Positions 43,512 through 56,200 of a stretch of DNA of 64,000 bases are shown one piece after another (the first letter of the stretch is position 1; the number at the start of each line of letters is the position of its first letter). The stretch comes from Hypomyces perniciosus (taxonomy: Eukaryota > Ascomycota > Sordariomycetes > Hypocreales > Hypocreaceae): positions 2,941,501-3,005,500 of the forward strand of contig SPDT01000006.1 of the NCBI GenBank assembly GCA_008477525.1, written 5' to 3'. A program made the translations under genes and the position numbers. The notes under the pieces are model-generated. The model ran no database searches. It saw only the letters and a program-made list of their open reading frames with translations, and was not told the origin of the DNA.

Positions 43512-44970
43512 TGTTGCTAGATGCTAGATGGGCGACAATCTAGACCGGAAGATGACTGAAGCGCTTTGCGAAATAAAAGCTAAGGTCTCAGTCTTTCTTA
43601 AGGACTAGGGTGCAGGAGGGGAAACAATCCTATATAAGACAAAAGCCAGGGGAGTAGCGTGTACATGCAACTCGCTTGAAAAAAATCAGGTATCATTCAC
43701 ATGGCAGCTAGTGACTTTGGCATGGTAGTATGGCCTCTTGTGGTCCAATCTGCCCATTTCAGTCATTTCCAGTCCTGTAAGAAGTTGATTGCTTAATTGA
43801 ACGAATTTACTGGTTTAAAACATCCGAGGTGAATAGCTTTTCTGAGTGACTCAGCATAATATATGTAAATGAGTAAGTTGTTTTACGAATGCAACAGAGG
43901 TAGTCAGAATAATATTTAAGTGAATTAGAAATAAATAGTCTACAGAGTCGGCGGTAGAATTAGTAAGATAAATACGATAATCTAGACTCTATGGAGCAAT
44001 TGCCTTGAAAAGGTCAAGATTGGCAACTGAACAAGAGGGCGTAGTGTTACTACAGGTTAGGTCGACTATGTGTGACTAGATCTGCGACCATCGATGACTG
44101 ACCCGATATCCGATGTAGTAGTGCTGCACTTACTACCTACATAGTAGGTTACGGATTAGCTTTTGGGGGGATCATGCATCAAAGATCGTGAGGCATTTCT
44201 ACAAGTAGGAATTGCTTGACGAGAAGCTAGGCCAAGGCGTGGTAGACATTGGATAATAGATAGGGCGCAATGGATCTGCGACATGACACAGTGACATGGA
44301 CTTGCAAGCAAATAAAGGTGGGAAACAGAGTATGTACATACATAGGTACTTCGTATTAGATGCATGCTAAATGCTTGCTCCCGTACGGATACTACTGCAA
44401 TGGGTCAGGTTCTATTATCTAAATTTCAAAGCCTCGGGATATGTGCTCTTGGCTGCAGCCATTGGCAAGTGACGGGCGGTCAGAGGCTTCGTGATACGCG
44501 AATAGGAAGAGGCGAGTGAGGCGAGTGAGGCGGGGAACAGAGAGTGCCGCAAAGGGGCGCTTGTCATTGGCTGACGGCTCAGCAAGCCATGCTTCCCAGC
44601 GTGGGCCACCGCGCCACGAGCACCTTAGTGGATCGTTTGAGGGGCCGAGGGGCCTTTTCGGAGCGCTTTAGGGGGGGGTTAAGGGACTTTTGGTTGGTCC
44701 TCCAGCGTTCCAAGGCGCCTTCAACACACCTCCAGGACTGGAAAACTGCGGGCTTGGGAGGCACCTTTGAGAGCTGGAGTGCTGCAGCGCCTGTTGGAGC
44801 CTGGCCCACCGCTTTAGTGAGCCGGCTGGATCCTGTTAGCGCTGTGTCAACAGCTGCTCACTGACTTGCTGATAGTACATACATACTAAAGACCGAGCAA
44901 GCCGTTATTACGTTAGCGTTTTCTTGGATGATGGCATCTCCGCCAAACATCGCCAGGCACTCAGGACCCG

Positions 44971-44994
44971 GACCCTGACCCTGACCCTGACCCT
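44971..44994. repeat. GACCCT microsatellite
   Basis: Four tandem hexamers in intergenic DNA; not the telomeric unit. Confidence 0.75.
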
Positions 44995-45233
44995 CAGACG
45001 TTTCTTCGTCTTTTTGCTCTCTGCACTCCTCCTGCACCCTTTCTTCTCTGCGCTCTTGACGCATTTGCTTGTTCTGGTGTCTGCTTTGTGTACAAAGAAA
45101 CGCCGTCTTGTGCGCATTGTGTGTCTCGAGGTGTCACCCGCCGCTGTTTATTTTCTGTCGCGGCCTGCTCAAAGGAGCCAGGAATGCCGATTCGCCTCAG
45201 CTAAAGCTTGCCTGTCGCCAATGTCTCCCACGT

Positions 45234-45279
45234 TGACCTGACCTGACCTGACTCGACTCGACTCGACTCGAATCGACTC
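45234..45279. repeat. TGACC and CGACT pentamer run
   Basis: Three TGACC units pass into about six CGACT-like units; lies in the likely leader or promoter of the Ser/Pro-rich gene. Confidence 0.75.
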
Positions 45280-45690
45280 TCGCTCACATCCTCCTCACTT
45301 CACTTGCATCGTCAGCCTTGCCGCCACTCTGACGACTCTGAACGACGATACGAATCTACCACGCCCTCTACGCGTCACCTACTGAACCCTCTCTCCTCTC
45401 CGCATTTCCCTCAACCGCTTTTGATCCTCCATGTCCCCCGCACCAAAGCCCATACATAGGTACGCATACATACGGTAACCCAACCCTTGTCGCCTTGTCG
45501 CCATCACAATCACCGTCACCATCACTGCAGTAGTGAGACCGAACACGGCAAGGCATCACGGCTATCCCGAACACCATCACGCCACTTGTCAGTCAGCCCT
45601 ACCACTGCCTTTCCTGCCTCGGCTACCTCTTTTTCCCCCTCTCTCCCGCCTTCTCGCACCCTCTTATGTCGTTCTCGACCATCCGACAAC

Positions 45691-46659
45691 ATGGAGCCCG
45701 TTCCTGAGACGGAGCGAATGGAGGAATTCCGCTCGGTACCCATGCCCAAACCTCGCCTTAGCAACCCTCACGCCCTCTCCACGCTCGACCTCGACATCGT
45801 CAAGAAGCCTCCCACCATTCGCCGAAGCACCGATCCAAGCCCGACGTCGCCAAACGCATTTTCATGGGGTCCTATGCCAGTGATCCCGTACCGCCCTCGA
45901 ACCGCCTCTCCTCTCTCTGGCAATCATGCCCGCTCAAGGTCTGTCGCTAGTCTCGGCACGATGCCTATGAACCGTACGCAGTCCATGCCTGGTGTTAATG
46001 GTTCGGGCCATATTCTCTTCTCTCCTCAATTCCGCCCGGAGAGTCCGTCAGCGTCGCCTAGCCGAGTACGCACTCCGCGAAAGCCGGTCGACGAAGCGTT
46101 TCCCACGATTTCGCCCGTTCGAACGTCGGTCCTAGATCATAATCAGTTGTTGACTGAGCGAAGTAGCTCTCCAGTGCTTGGGTCATCCGCCAACCCCTCC
46201 GGCCGCTTGCGTCGCCCTTCGTCACCGCTCCGAAACTATGCACATTCAAGCACAGGGTCGATCTCGGGCTTGCCGAGCACACCGTCGTCTAGCTCTTCAT
46301 CCTTATACAGAGCATATGACGCCTTCGCCAGCGGCTACGGCGGCGCGTTTTCTTCTGTACCTTCAACCCCGACGTCGGTAAGGTCGCGCAGTCCTAGCAT
46401 CTCGAGTTTGGAAACCATCCCCGACTCTCCCGATGCCGAGGAGGCGGCCCTTGAAGCAGAGAGGCAGGCACAAGCAAAGGCAGCGGCAGAAACATCGGAC
46501 GCTAGTGATTCATCTGAATTGAAGGGGCGGAGCAGCTTGGACATGCCCACTCGCGGCCGCACCATGGCCTATGGCTCTAGAGACAAGCGGAAACGGTGGA
46601 GCGTCTGTGGCGCTGAGCGACGCGGCGATCTAGACCTGGAAACAATCTGGGAAGACTGA
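45691..46659 (+). CDS. Ser/Pro-rich protein of unknown function
   Basis: The open frame extends upstream to 45487 but has no ATG there; the first in-frame ATG, at 45691, gives 322 residues (MEPVPETERMEEFRSVPMPKP). Almost the whole chain is Ser/Pro/Arg-rich and disordered with many S-P and T-P sites, suggesting regulation by proline-directed kinases. A helical acidic segment (EEAALEAERQAQAKAAAE) lies near residue 255. The C-terminal KRKRWSVCGAERRGDLDLETIWED is compact and charged, and looks like a conserved terminal motif. No domain or function recognised. Confidence 0.7.
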   Translation: MEPVPETERMEEFRSVPMPKPRLSNPHALSTLDLDIVKKPPTIRRSTDPSPTSPNAFSWGPMPVIPYRPRTASPLSGNHARSRSVASLGTMPMNRTQSMPGVNGSGHILFSPQFRPESPSASPSRVRTPRKPVDEAFPTISPVRTSVLDHNQLLTERSSSPVLGSSANPSGRLRRPSSPLRNYAHSSTGSISGLPSTPSSSSSSLYRAYDAFASGYGGAFSSVPSTPTSVRSRSPSISSLETIPDSPDAEEAALEAERQAQAKAAAETSDASDSSELKGRSSLDMPTRGRTMAYGSRDKRKRWSVCGAERRGDLDLETIWED

Positions 46660-47551
46660 GTGTTCCAGGGATAACTCACTTAGAGACCGACACTGTATTG
46701 GAGCGTGCACATACTTTATGATGATGCGTTTTGTTCGAAACACAAGCTTTCGATTTTTAGGCGCATAGGGGGCAGGGCATTACGGACACCGGCGTATGTA
46801 TGCACACTGTGGCTCTCTCTCTTTTTTTTTTTTTTTTTTTTTTTTTTTGCTTTTACCTTCTCCATCATGATGTTTCTGTTTTGTTTTGTTTTTCCTGTTC
46901 CGTTTAGCCGTGCAGCCAAGGGACACGGCGGCGTTTGATGAGTGTCTCTGGTTCAGATACCCTTTTTGGCATGTCTACGCTTAACGAAGACCATCGATGG
47001 CAGACCTGCCGTGCAGCGCGCTGAACAATGGAGATGACGAGCCATCCCGGATGATGGCGCTATCGACGTTATAAATCAACCTGATTTGTCCATTTGAACT
47101 TGTTGCATATTGTTCGCTATGATGGGCCGTGCGTGATCAATCCCTTGTCATGATAAGTGGGTTTGGCTGGTCCTTGGCGGCTCCTGGGAAGGGCGATGAA
47201 GTAGGGCGAAGCTGCTCCCTCTCCCTTCACAACATGCAACTAAGCCCTCGGCCAACATGACGCCGCCGAGATGACCTATCAGAGACTCCTTACGTGAAGA
47301 GACCTCCTCTTATGGTCTAATAACTGGTTCCAGATTCATTTATCGCTGCCCTGCAGAACCGGTCGTTTGTGGTATATAAGCCAGGTGGTCGTTCAACATG
47401 GCTCAAATGCTCATCAGCAAGTCTAGCAAGTCTCTTGTCCATCTTTTGCTTGGCAGGCCGTCCACTCTTTTACAGTGCCTTTGAATATTTGCTCCGTTTT
47501 TGTATATTTTCATTCCCTCTTTGTGAATACTTCCCGTCTTGAACAGCTAGG
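46660..47551. other. Intergenic spacer with poly-T tract
   Basis: Contains a run of 27 T (46822-46848) after a CT repeat, then the promoter of the next gene with TATATAAG at 47373-47380, about 175 bp before its ATG. Confidence 0.6.
46822..46848. repeat. Poly-T tract (27 T)
   Basis: Long homopolymer after a CT dinucleotide run, 160 bp past the Ser/Pro-rich gene. Its exact length is prone to sequencing error. Confidence 0.85.
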
Positions 47552-49286
47552 ATGCATCTTATCACACTTTTTGCGGCCACAGGCCTCTTGTCCGCTGTGG
47601 CGGATGCTGCACCACGAGGAGTCAACTTTCAAAAGGTAAGACCAAGTCGTCCACTCTGTCTGAAGACAATAAGCTAATGATGAATAGTCGAATGCTAGAC
47701 GATCAGTGCAGGGCAAGGTTGACTCTGCCAAGGACACCCTCCTTGGTGCGGGTCAAGGCGTGGAGTGGGTGGCGAAGAATTTGTTTGAGAAGAGGAACGA
47801 TCTGATCCAAACGACAGACTGCCCAGCAGTTAGCGTCACGACGACGACGACAACCATTCAGACAACCATCTATGTCACGGCTTCTACCTCTGACACGCCG
47901 AGTGAGGCTCCGATGACGTCGGCTGCTTCAACTCCTACAGGACCGGTGGAAGTGACTGTGACTGTCCCATACGTCGTTCCGACTCCACCTGCTTCGAACA
48001 GCCAGATCTACCCATCTGTCCCTAACAGCGAGATGACTTCTCCATCTGGACCCAACAGCCAGACCACTTCATGCCATGAGACGTCAACCATGACAGGCCC
48101 CAATGGAGGTGAAACCTCAAGCCCTGGAACTGCTACGAACCCATCCAACACGGAGACTGCTGCTACTGGTACGACTACTCCCAGTGGTCCCTCAAGCTCA
48201 AACACCGAGATCACTTCCAACACTCAGTCAACTGCCTCGTCTTCGGAAACGTCGGGTGTCCCAACCACGGGACCATCTGAGAGCCAGACAACCTCTTCTA
48301 CTTCCAGTGCGAACACTTCTACTTCGCCCGCGGGAGAGTCCACAACCTCCAGTAACACCAATACTGGCAGCCAGACCACTTCCACTGGAGATTCTACGAC
48401 CTCTGCCACCACCAGCGGCCCGGCCACGACCACGGGTCCGTCTACCACCGGTGCCAGCTCGACCACAACAGATGATTGCGATGAATCCTCCACTACCCCT
48501 TCGAGCAGCTCGGCTACATCCTCCTCAGCGTCTACAGACACAAGCGCCACTGCTACAGGAAGTTCGACTGAAACTGGTTCTAGTACCACTGGTGCCCCGA
48601 CCACTAACACCGATGCATCCACCAGTGCTACTACATCTGCCAGCGCGACTGTGACTGATGATTGTGACGAGTCTACCACCACCGAGGGTCCAACTACTTC
48701 TGCTGAAACGGCGACCACAACATCTGGCAACACTGACAGTTCGTCTACGACATCTGGTGCTTCTACCACCTCAAGCAGCACTGACACGGCAACGACAACC
48801 TCGGGAGCATCCACTTCGGAATCATCCACCAGCACTGCCAGCTCGACGACCACAGATGACTGTGCTGAGGAAACTGAGTCTCCGTCGCCCACGTCAAGCA
48901 GCACTGAGCCTACGACGTCTCAAACATCGTCTGACACTGCGTCTTCGACCTCCTCGGCGTCTACGTCAGCTTCCGACACCTCGTCGGCAACTACCACCTC
49001 TGATTCTACTGCATCATCGGCTTCCACTACGTCTTCCAGCCCGACAACCACCGACGACTGTGATGATGAGACTGACACACCTACTGCTCCAGCCACCACG
49101 CAGTCGTCAGCAACCACCTCGCAGTCATCAGACACTAGTTCCCAGGCATCCACGACCAGCTCTCCGTCATCGACAGCCACTACCTCGGTCCCTACAACTT
49201 TCACTACTCTCCCTCGCACGACCTCTACGTCGGAGACAGCCACAACAACCTCTGCTAGCCCGACTGACGAGCCGTGTGAGGAGTAA
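47552..49286 (+). CDS. Secreted mucin-like Thr/Ser-rich protein with TDDC repeats
   Basis: Exons 47552-47635 and 47688-49286 (52-bp intron) give 560 residues. Signal peptide MHLITLFAATGLLSAVADA; a short charged helix follows (SVQGKVDSAKDTLLGAGQGVEW) and ends at FEKR-ND, a Kex2-type dibasic site. The remaining ~480 residues are over half Thr+Ser, so heavy O-mannosylation is expected. Five single-cysteine marks of the form T(T/D)DDC(D/A)E punctuate the chain at DNA positions near 48469, 48652, 48852, 49048 and 49262, that is every 61-71 residues; the last is a shorter DEPCEE at the very C terminus. No hydrophobic GPI tail is present, so the product is likely released or wall-bound rather than GPI-anchored. 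Function unknown. TATATAAG lies upstream at 47373. Confidence 0.8.
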
Positions 49287-50144
49287 GCCGTGACAACCAC
49301 AAGCATGGTTCTCCGGAGGGACCATGGGGATGGACATATTCTGTACAGTGCAATTTCTTGATACATATGAGTCAGACGACATAAGGCAAGGAGGGAACAT
49401 GACGGCCGTAATAAATTGAATGCTGTGGAGGGAGAGGCAGACAGGAAGATGTGTGCGAGCAAGTGTGCATTATTTTTACATACATTCAGAAGCGGTATTT
49501 TGCAAGATACCGCCATTGGCGATTCCTGTCAAAGGAGCGCTTTTTGTAATAGAAAAACAAATATAAGAGAGTTTGCTATCACCTCATCTATAACACGCCC
49601 CAATTCCCTATAATAATTGAAGGACAGACATATAACTATTACTTAGTCACAATCGTGCGTGATGGATAGTACTTCTTTTTTATTTTAACAAGTTCATGGC
49701 TTGTTCTGGGTTAAGCCCGTGAAATACCGTGAGCGCTAAGCCATAGCCGGTAAGAGGGGTAGAAATCGCCGGTTCGCGGAGTAGAGGGGCATCATTTTTT
49801 TCTCCCTTCGGATCTCGCGATAACAATGCGCTTACAACCTCCAACTTGATCATCTCTCCAGTGGGTGATTGGCGACAGAGTCATCGATTCTCGTCTTTTC
49901 CCATTACTGTTCTCGAGATTCTCTTCGATTTGGTTCCCTGTAAGTCATGCTTTTCTCATACCCAAGCCATGATCAATTGCGCTGAAGCCAGCGGATTTGC
50001 ATCCCAGCTGCCTCTCCGATAGTGGCGGGGTCAAGAGTCATCTCTTTTATTTTTTCGTATTCATCCGTGAGCAGTTCTCCAAATCAACACTAACTTGATC
50101 TTGGTCTTGTGTTGACATTTGCTCCCTGCTTAAACTAGATCGCC
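49287..50144. other. Intergenic spacer and MTD1 leader
   Basis: Contains the 3' region of the mucin-like gene and, from about 49800, the probable MTD1 leader. GTAAGT at 49940 and CTAG at 50135-50138 outline a likely 5'-UTR intron of about 199 bp ending six bases before the ATG. Confidence 0.55.
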
Positions 50145-51284
50145 ATGGCTTCTCAAGACCTCCCCAAGACCTGCAAGGTCATCACCGCCGAAACGATCGC
50201 GAAGAGCCTCCTCGTCGAAGTCAAGGAGACGCTCGCCAAGGTCCAAGATGCTGGCAGCAGTGCACCGACTCTTGTCGCCTTCTTAGCAAACGAGGACCCT
50301 GCTGCTGTTAAGTACGCCGAGTGGTCCAAGAAGACCTGCGAGGAAAAGTGAGAACACAACATATTGCTAGTCTCCACGGCTGTATGGCTGCTGGGTGCTG
50401 ACCGGGTGAACTTAGTGGCTTCAACTTTGGGCTCCGCGTCGTGGACAAGGACCTCCTCGAAGAGGAAATCATGAAGGCCAACGATGACGATCAAGTTGAT
50501 GGCGTCATCGTCTACTACCCCATCTTCCCGAAGAACCCCACCCACGACAAGTACGTCCAGGAGACGGTTGACCTCTCCAAGGACGTCGAGGGATTGCGTC
50601 ACAAATATCTGCACAACATGTACCACAACATTCGCTTCCTGGATGCCCCCGAGAACAAGAAGAAGTCTATCCTTCCCTGCACACCGCTGGCGGTTGTCAA
50701 AATCCTCGAGCACGTCCAGATCTATAACCCCATCCTTGCGCCTGGAAACCGTCTCTTTGGCAAGACAATTACCGTCATCAACCGGTCCGAGGTCAATGGC
50801 CGGCCGCTTGCCGCTCTTCTGGCCAACGATGGCGCTACCGTGTACTCGGTAGACATCACTGGAGTGCAGCTCTTTACCCGTGGTCAGGGTATCAAGAAGC
50901 CTCGTCACCAAGTGGAGGACAAGGAGGGCTGGGGCTTGGAGCAGTGTCTGCCTCTGAGCGATGTGGTCATTGGAGGAGTTCCAGTGGAGTCATTCAAGGT
51001 GCCAACGGAGCTCATCAGAGAAGGTGCTGTGTGCATCAACTTCTCCTCGTACAAGAACTTTGACGGGCCTGCGATCAAGGAGAAGGCCTCTATCTACGTG
51101 CCCTCCGTTGGCAAGGTCACGATTGCTGTTCTGTTGAGAAATCTTGTGGTGAGTAGAAAGTGCTATCCCAAACTGAATCTTGAAAGGCTAACCCACGCAG
51201 CGTTTGGTGGCGAACCGACCATCCAAGGAGACTACGGATGAGAACACGATACAGGCCAGAACTGAGGCATTTGCAGACGATTGA
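50145..51284 (+). CDS. MTD1: Methylenetetrahydrofolate dehydrogenase (NAD+)
   Basis: Cytosolic, monofunctional NAD-dependent enzyme that oxidises 5,10-methylene-THF to methenyl-THF for purine and one-carbon metabolism (EC 1.5.1.15). Three exons, 50145-50347, 50416-51148 and 51201-51284, join in frame to 339 residues, close to the yeast protein. Features: folate-site region VDGVIVYYPIFP with the DKYVQETVDLSKDVEGL segment, PCTPLAVVKILEH, and the nucleotide-binding TITVINRSEVNGRPLAALLANDGATVYSVD. The longer spacing YYPIFPKNP and the absence of a cyclohydrolase/synthetase domain separate it from the trifunctional C1-THF synthase. The last intron falls just before RLVANRPSKET. A 5'-UTR intron precedes the ATG. 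Confidence 0.95.
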
Positions 51285-51809
51285 TGGTCTGGCATTTAGA
51301 GAGATTCTTCATTTTCCGCCTTTTGTTTTATTTTATAGATAACCAGCCGCCTAGATTTGGAAGAGCGTCTGGTTATGAGACCCGGAAAAGGTTCCGATGA
51401 TGCGGCTTGTCAGATGCTTTTAAACTGAAAAGTCAAATAGAATTGCTTGATATAGAAAGGATCGTCCACATGCACGTGTTATATTACGTGAGGTGTATGC
51501 CTCTTTAGATTGACCAAAAGTTGGTTATGACTATGTCTGCCCTTGGTGTAACCTCCTCTGTTGCGATAGTATGATGTGGTGATTTGGTAGGCCATCAAGG
51601 CCGAAGTAATCTAATGCACGATGGCATTCGTTTACAATTAGGAAAGTTTACTCGTAAATCAAGACATCTCATATCATTAGTGCCACCTCAAGCCTTTCAT
51701 TACATTGTCTCAACCTCCCTATGTATCATGAATCCAGTCCCCTTGCATCGGCATCTCGATCCCGGATGGAACTACAACTGCAGCCAACATCAGATTCGTC
51801 ATATTAAGA
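51285..51809. other. Convergent 3' region
   Basis: 525 bp between the 3' ends of MTD1 (+) and cytidine deaminase (-); no gene seen. Confidence 0.6.
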
Positions 51810-52493
51810 TTAGTGACCTAGAGCACCAGGGGGCGGTAGCTGATCTGGGCCAAATGACATTGGCAGTAGCTGCACAAATCAAGTCAGTCAAACAATGGTT
51901 ACTCAAATACCCCTTGCAGATCAATGATCCACAACATGCAAGTAACCCAACCACCACGGCTGAATCAAAGACAAAATGGGGACTTACCTGCTCGAGAGTG
52001 AGAACCACATAGTCCTGATTCTTATCAAACATGATGACCGGCGTCTTCAAGCTGCAAAACTCCCGAATACTGTCCCAAGTCAGCGCTCCCTGAAGCTCAA
52101 AAACAACAGCAAAGAGAAGACTCACAACTGCCTGCACATCCCACACGGACTCGCCGGCGGCGTGATATCCGTCGCCACAGCCACAGCCCTGAACTTCCTG
52201 TGCCCCGTCGTCACCGCCGTCCCAAACGCCACTCTCTCCGCACACGTGCCCACCGGATACGACGCGTTCTCTACGTTTGCGCCTGCGACATACGCAACCT
52301 TTCCCTCCTCCTCTGTGTCGCAGAGGAGGGTTGCGCCCACACGGAATTTGCTGTATTGGCAGTACGCGCTTGCCTTGGCCGCCGTGGCGCGTCGCTGCAG
52401 CTCTGTGAATTCAGACGTTGTGATGCCAATGGTCTGGCATGTTGAAGCGATTTGTGCGGCATCACTGCCGGAGAGGATCTTGTCTGAAGACAT
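51810..52493 (-). CDS. Cytidine deaminase
   Basis: Zinc enzyme of pyrimidine salvage converting cytidine and deoxycytidine to uridine and deoxyuridine. Three exons, 52126-52493, 51988-52069 and 51810-51869, give 169 residues. The zinc site is complete: TCAERVAFG (Cys and catalytic Glu) and PCGMCRQF (two Cys), the last word restored by splicing across intron 1 (GTGAGT...ACAG). The substrate-binding NVENASYPVGTCAE stretch is also present. The final exon encodes LLPMSFGPDQL, the family C terminus. The first ~25 residues are an extension relative to bacterial enzymes. The ATG at 52491-52493 follows a CT-rich leader. Confidence 0.93.
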
Positions 52494-53264
52494 GGTTTTC
52501 TTTCTTTCTTTTCTTCTTTCTCTTTCTTTCTTATGACGTAGTTATGTATAGATGGTACGAAGCAAGCAACAAAGTCTTTTTCCTTATTAACCCCTTCAGT
52601 GACACTGAAAGAGGGGGAGCTTCGCCCGGGGAGAGAAGAAAGGGGAAGAAGGGGGGGGAGAGAAGGTCAAGTCCAGAGCCCGAAGCCCCGGCTTTATCCT
52701 CCGCCGTTTTTTTCGCCCCCTGAAGAAGGCTGAAGCTGGGCCCCACTCCGGAAGACGCCGCCGAAGTGGGGGCTTGAGGCGGGGTATTCGCAGAGATCGC
52801 CCGGCAGACGCCGGAGTCTTAAACCTGACGAATGGCTTTTGCAGTTGGACAGTCAGACAAGTTCTCTCTTCTCTCGGCCTCCATTAGGCAGGTAGGCTAG
52901 GCAACGTATATATCGTATCGTATCGTATCGTGTGCTATAAGCTATGCATTCTTCCCGAGCTGATACCCATTCCCTCTTGAAATCATCATGTAGCCGCCCT
53001 GTTCGTAGAACGACAGATCCCCAACTCAAGACTCATCGCTGATGCAGATTCTCCGCACAGGTATCATGAAAAAAATCCCATCTCGTATCCCACGTTTCTT
53101 CCATTGTGACCATTAATTCGTCGTTGCATTCCTCATGCCTGCGTATATTCCCGTGTCTGTCCCATATACCTCGTTCCGTCGTGTTAAAAGAGAAAGCGTA
53201 ATAAAAAGGGGGGCCCCATATACCGCCTGTACTCCGCTTAAGGGGCGTTCCCCGGACCTGAGCC
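52494..53264. other. Intergenic spacer
   Basis: Upstream region of cytidine deaminase and 3' side of the MAPKKK gene. A pyrimidine-rich tract (52497-52532), AG-rich DNA at 52610-52670 and TATCG pentamers (52911-52930) are the only features. Confidence 0.6.
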
Positions 53265-56200
53265 CTAGTAGAACCCATCCGTTCCGACACTCGCTCTGCT
53301 AGAGCTTGATCCCACAAACGGTGACTGAGACGACCCACTGGCATCGCTCGGCGTTGCAGGCTCAACCACCTGACTCCTTATAGTCATGATCCACTCATGC
53401 TGGAGGAGTTCCACTGCTGACGGTCTCTGCTGAGGATCCCGCGCAAAGCATTTGTTCAGAAAGTCGATGCCCTGCGGGCTGAGCTGCTCTGGTGGAGGCA
53501 GCTGCGGCGGATTACCCTGCGCAATGTTGTACATGATGGCCCATTCGTTGTCCAGGTTCGCCCATGGTCGCCGTCCCGTTGCCATTTCAAGCACCACACA
53601 GCCCAGAGACCATATGTCGACAGCCCCCGGTTTCCCTGGGTTCTCCCCTTTGATCACCTCTGGTGACATGTACATTGGCGTCCCCGTCATTGATTTGTTC
53701 GCCTTCGTGGCGTGAAGGTCAGCCGCCATCGTGCGACCCTGTCTGGCGATGACCTTGGCGGCGCCAAAATCCACATACTTGATGATACCGTTGTGGTCAA
53801 GTAGAATGTCTTATCATCACGTTAGCTTCTGCATTCGTCCAACCGGGGGAAATAGGAACCTACTTTCTGGTTTGATATCTCTATGGGCAATTCCGCTCTC
53901 ATGTAGATATACCAGGCCCTCCAGCAACTGCAGGGCGTATACCATGATGACCTGTTCATCTTCAATCCGTCCATGTTCCAGCAGACTTGCTAATGACCCA
54001 CCCGAACAGAACTCCATAAAGATGTACACGCGATCTCTGTGAACTTCGATGCCGTGGTACGAGACAACATTCGGATGATCCAGTACCTCCAACACACCCA
54101 TTTCTTCCCGGATCTGCTCCGCAATTGTCGGTATTTGTTTCGGGTCCTGTAGCCGGATCTCCTTGACCGCCATCAGATGGCCTGTGTCGAGGTTCATGGC
54201 TGCATACACGTTGCCAAATGCGCCTCCTCCGACATAGCGTCCCTGTTGCCAACGCATCGTAACGTTGGTCGCTGAGGACGAGAGGTACGCCAGTGATCGA
54301 TCAGCCTCGTTGTTGGTCTCGAGAACACGGCCCAATGCTCGCCGTTCGCCTTCCTTCCCTTCCCGGAATACATCCACCTGATCCAACATCTCAATGCGCT
54401 GCTCTGTGATGCACCGTGATGCCTCTTCATCATCCAGCATCCTGTTCTTGTCCTTTCTGAATTGACCAACAAGGGCTTCAATTCTCTCCTTCTCTGCCTG
54501 AGCAGCCAAGTTGGATCTCGCCCCCATGATGTCAAAGTGGGAGATCAATATCGACATGCACCCAGCCACTTTAGCTTGTATTCGTTCGTACTCGTCTTCA
54601 CCCAGTGCAAGAATATGTCTCCCGCGTGTCATACCCATAGAAAATTCTAGCGCGAGCACAGCCCATCGGAAAGTCCTCCGATCTGACGCTACACAGTCGT
54701 CACAGATGAAGGTCACCCAATCTAGCGCCAATTTCGTCAATTTTAGGTTATTCATCTGTCGCCTGTTGCTGTCCATGTAGAGGAGAGAGCGTTGACCGAA
54801 CTCGGTGGCGTAGACGAAGCATGTTTGGATGAGCTCTTGACAGCCCTTCCCTTCAGTTTGTTTTCTGATGACTTCGACACTGTCCATGAAGGTATTGGAC
54901 AGCTTGTATGCGACACGCCGAATTTCAGTCAACTTCGTGTTGACTTTATGGATGTTTGACCTCGATTCTTGCAACAGGTCAATGTGCATGTCGATAGCAT
55001 CGATGAACGTCCTTCGCGCATTTGGCAAAACGTTAGATCCTGTAGCACATAGCCGAACCTGCCCTCGCTTCAAATCAAGACTTATATCTCGCAGGGGTAC
55101 GGGGATGACCTCCCCGAACCAACTCATAGGATCCTCCGGGCGAAGCAGAAGCAGGTATTGTTCGCTACATTCTTCAGAAAACTGACCCGCAGATGTGACG
55201 GCGATCATTTTCGGAATGTCTTCCAGCCTGTCGCGGAGCTCTGGCGATGCAATCAAATAAATCCCTTGCGTCTCAAGACTACCGGTATCCACCTGGAAGT
55301 GGCCAGAGGCGACAAGTTGATCATAGAACTTTTGCATCCTGTCAGGCGTAAGCGAAATGCTAAAGTCGCAAGCATGCTCGTAATTATCGCTCAACGTCCT
55401 TGAGAATCGCTGAAGCATCCGCTGGCGAATACGAACCGAGTCTAGACATGCCTTGTATCGCTTGCTCATCTCTGCGGCGCTCTCCTTGGGTTTGATCAAA
55501 AGCTCCTTCTCGAATGTCTGGCTCACACGATTAAGTGCCTTGTATGTAAGGGAACTGAACTGCTCCGCGACCTCGACATTGCCACGCTGAAGGTGTCTAC
55601 CAATGCTGTTGGCAAAGTCCCATTCTTGAAACAGCAACTCGGCTTCCTTGAACGTGTTCTTGTTGCCACTCAACTTCCAATTGAGCATCTTGAAATAATA
55701 TTTCAACGCTTCCAGAACGACGTGGTCAAAGGACTCATCAATACATGGAGGCAAATCCCAACCAGGCTCTGGGTGTTCAATGGTTAGATATTCACCCTTG
55801 ATCCTGATTGCAAACCGCAGAAGGAGCTGGAACTGAGATATCATCTGGTCTTGCATCAACGGGTTTTGCTGGGCGGTCTCCTTAACCCTCCTAGCGTATT
55901 CCAGACGTGTCTTACAGATCTCTTCGATGAGTCGTGACGGGAAGCTGATGAGTGTCAGAAGCTCGTCCAGGTACGGAGGCAAATGACGTTTCTCAAATGG
56001 TGCAGAGTTTCGTATCGATGTCTCTTTGGCCTTGCTGATGACGGCTGATATTGGTTGAAGCATTCCTCTTTGAACTAGCTTCCCCTTCAAGGTCGGCTTT
56101 GCCTTGTCATTGTATAAGGACTGAAGGCCGTCTTCCTTCACCAACCTGTCGAGAAATGAACTCTCATCAGTAGTGATGCCGTTGACTGCCGGCGATCTCT

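Larger units (their letters stand above)
43512..45690. other. Intergenic region with simple repeats
   Basis: No supported gene. AT-rich at 43780-43990. Near the right end are a GACCCT tandem (44971-44994) and TGACC/CGACT pentamers (45234-45279). The GACCCT run is not the fungal telomere unit (CCCTAA). The last ~450 bp are CT-rich and are likely the promoter and leader of the Ser/Pro-rich protein. Confidence 0.55.

Noticed and set aside
44971..44994. GACCCT repeat as an internal telomere remnant
   Set aside because: The unit differs from CCCTAA and only four copies occur.
45487..45690. Upstream extension of the Ser/Pro-rich protein to 45487
   Set aside because: The frame is open but begins at a TTG and contains no ATG before 45691.
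48103..48904. Long frames on both strands over the mucin-like gene (183 codons +, 226 codons -)
   Set aside because: They are low-complexity shadows of the Thr/Ser-rich coding repeats, with no start context or domain.
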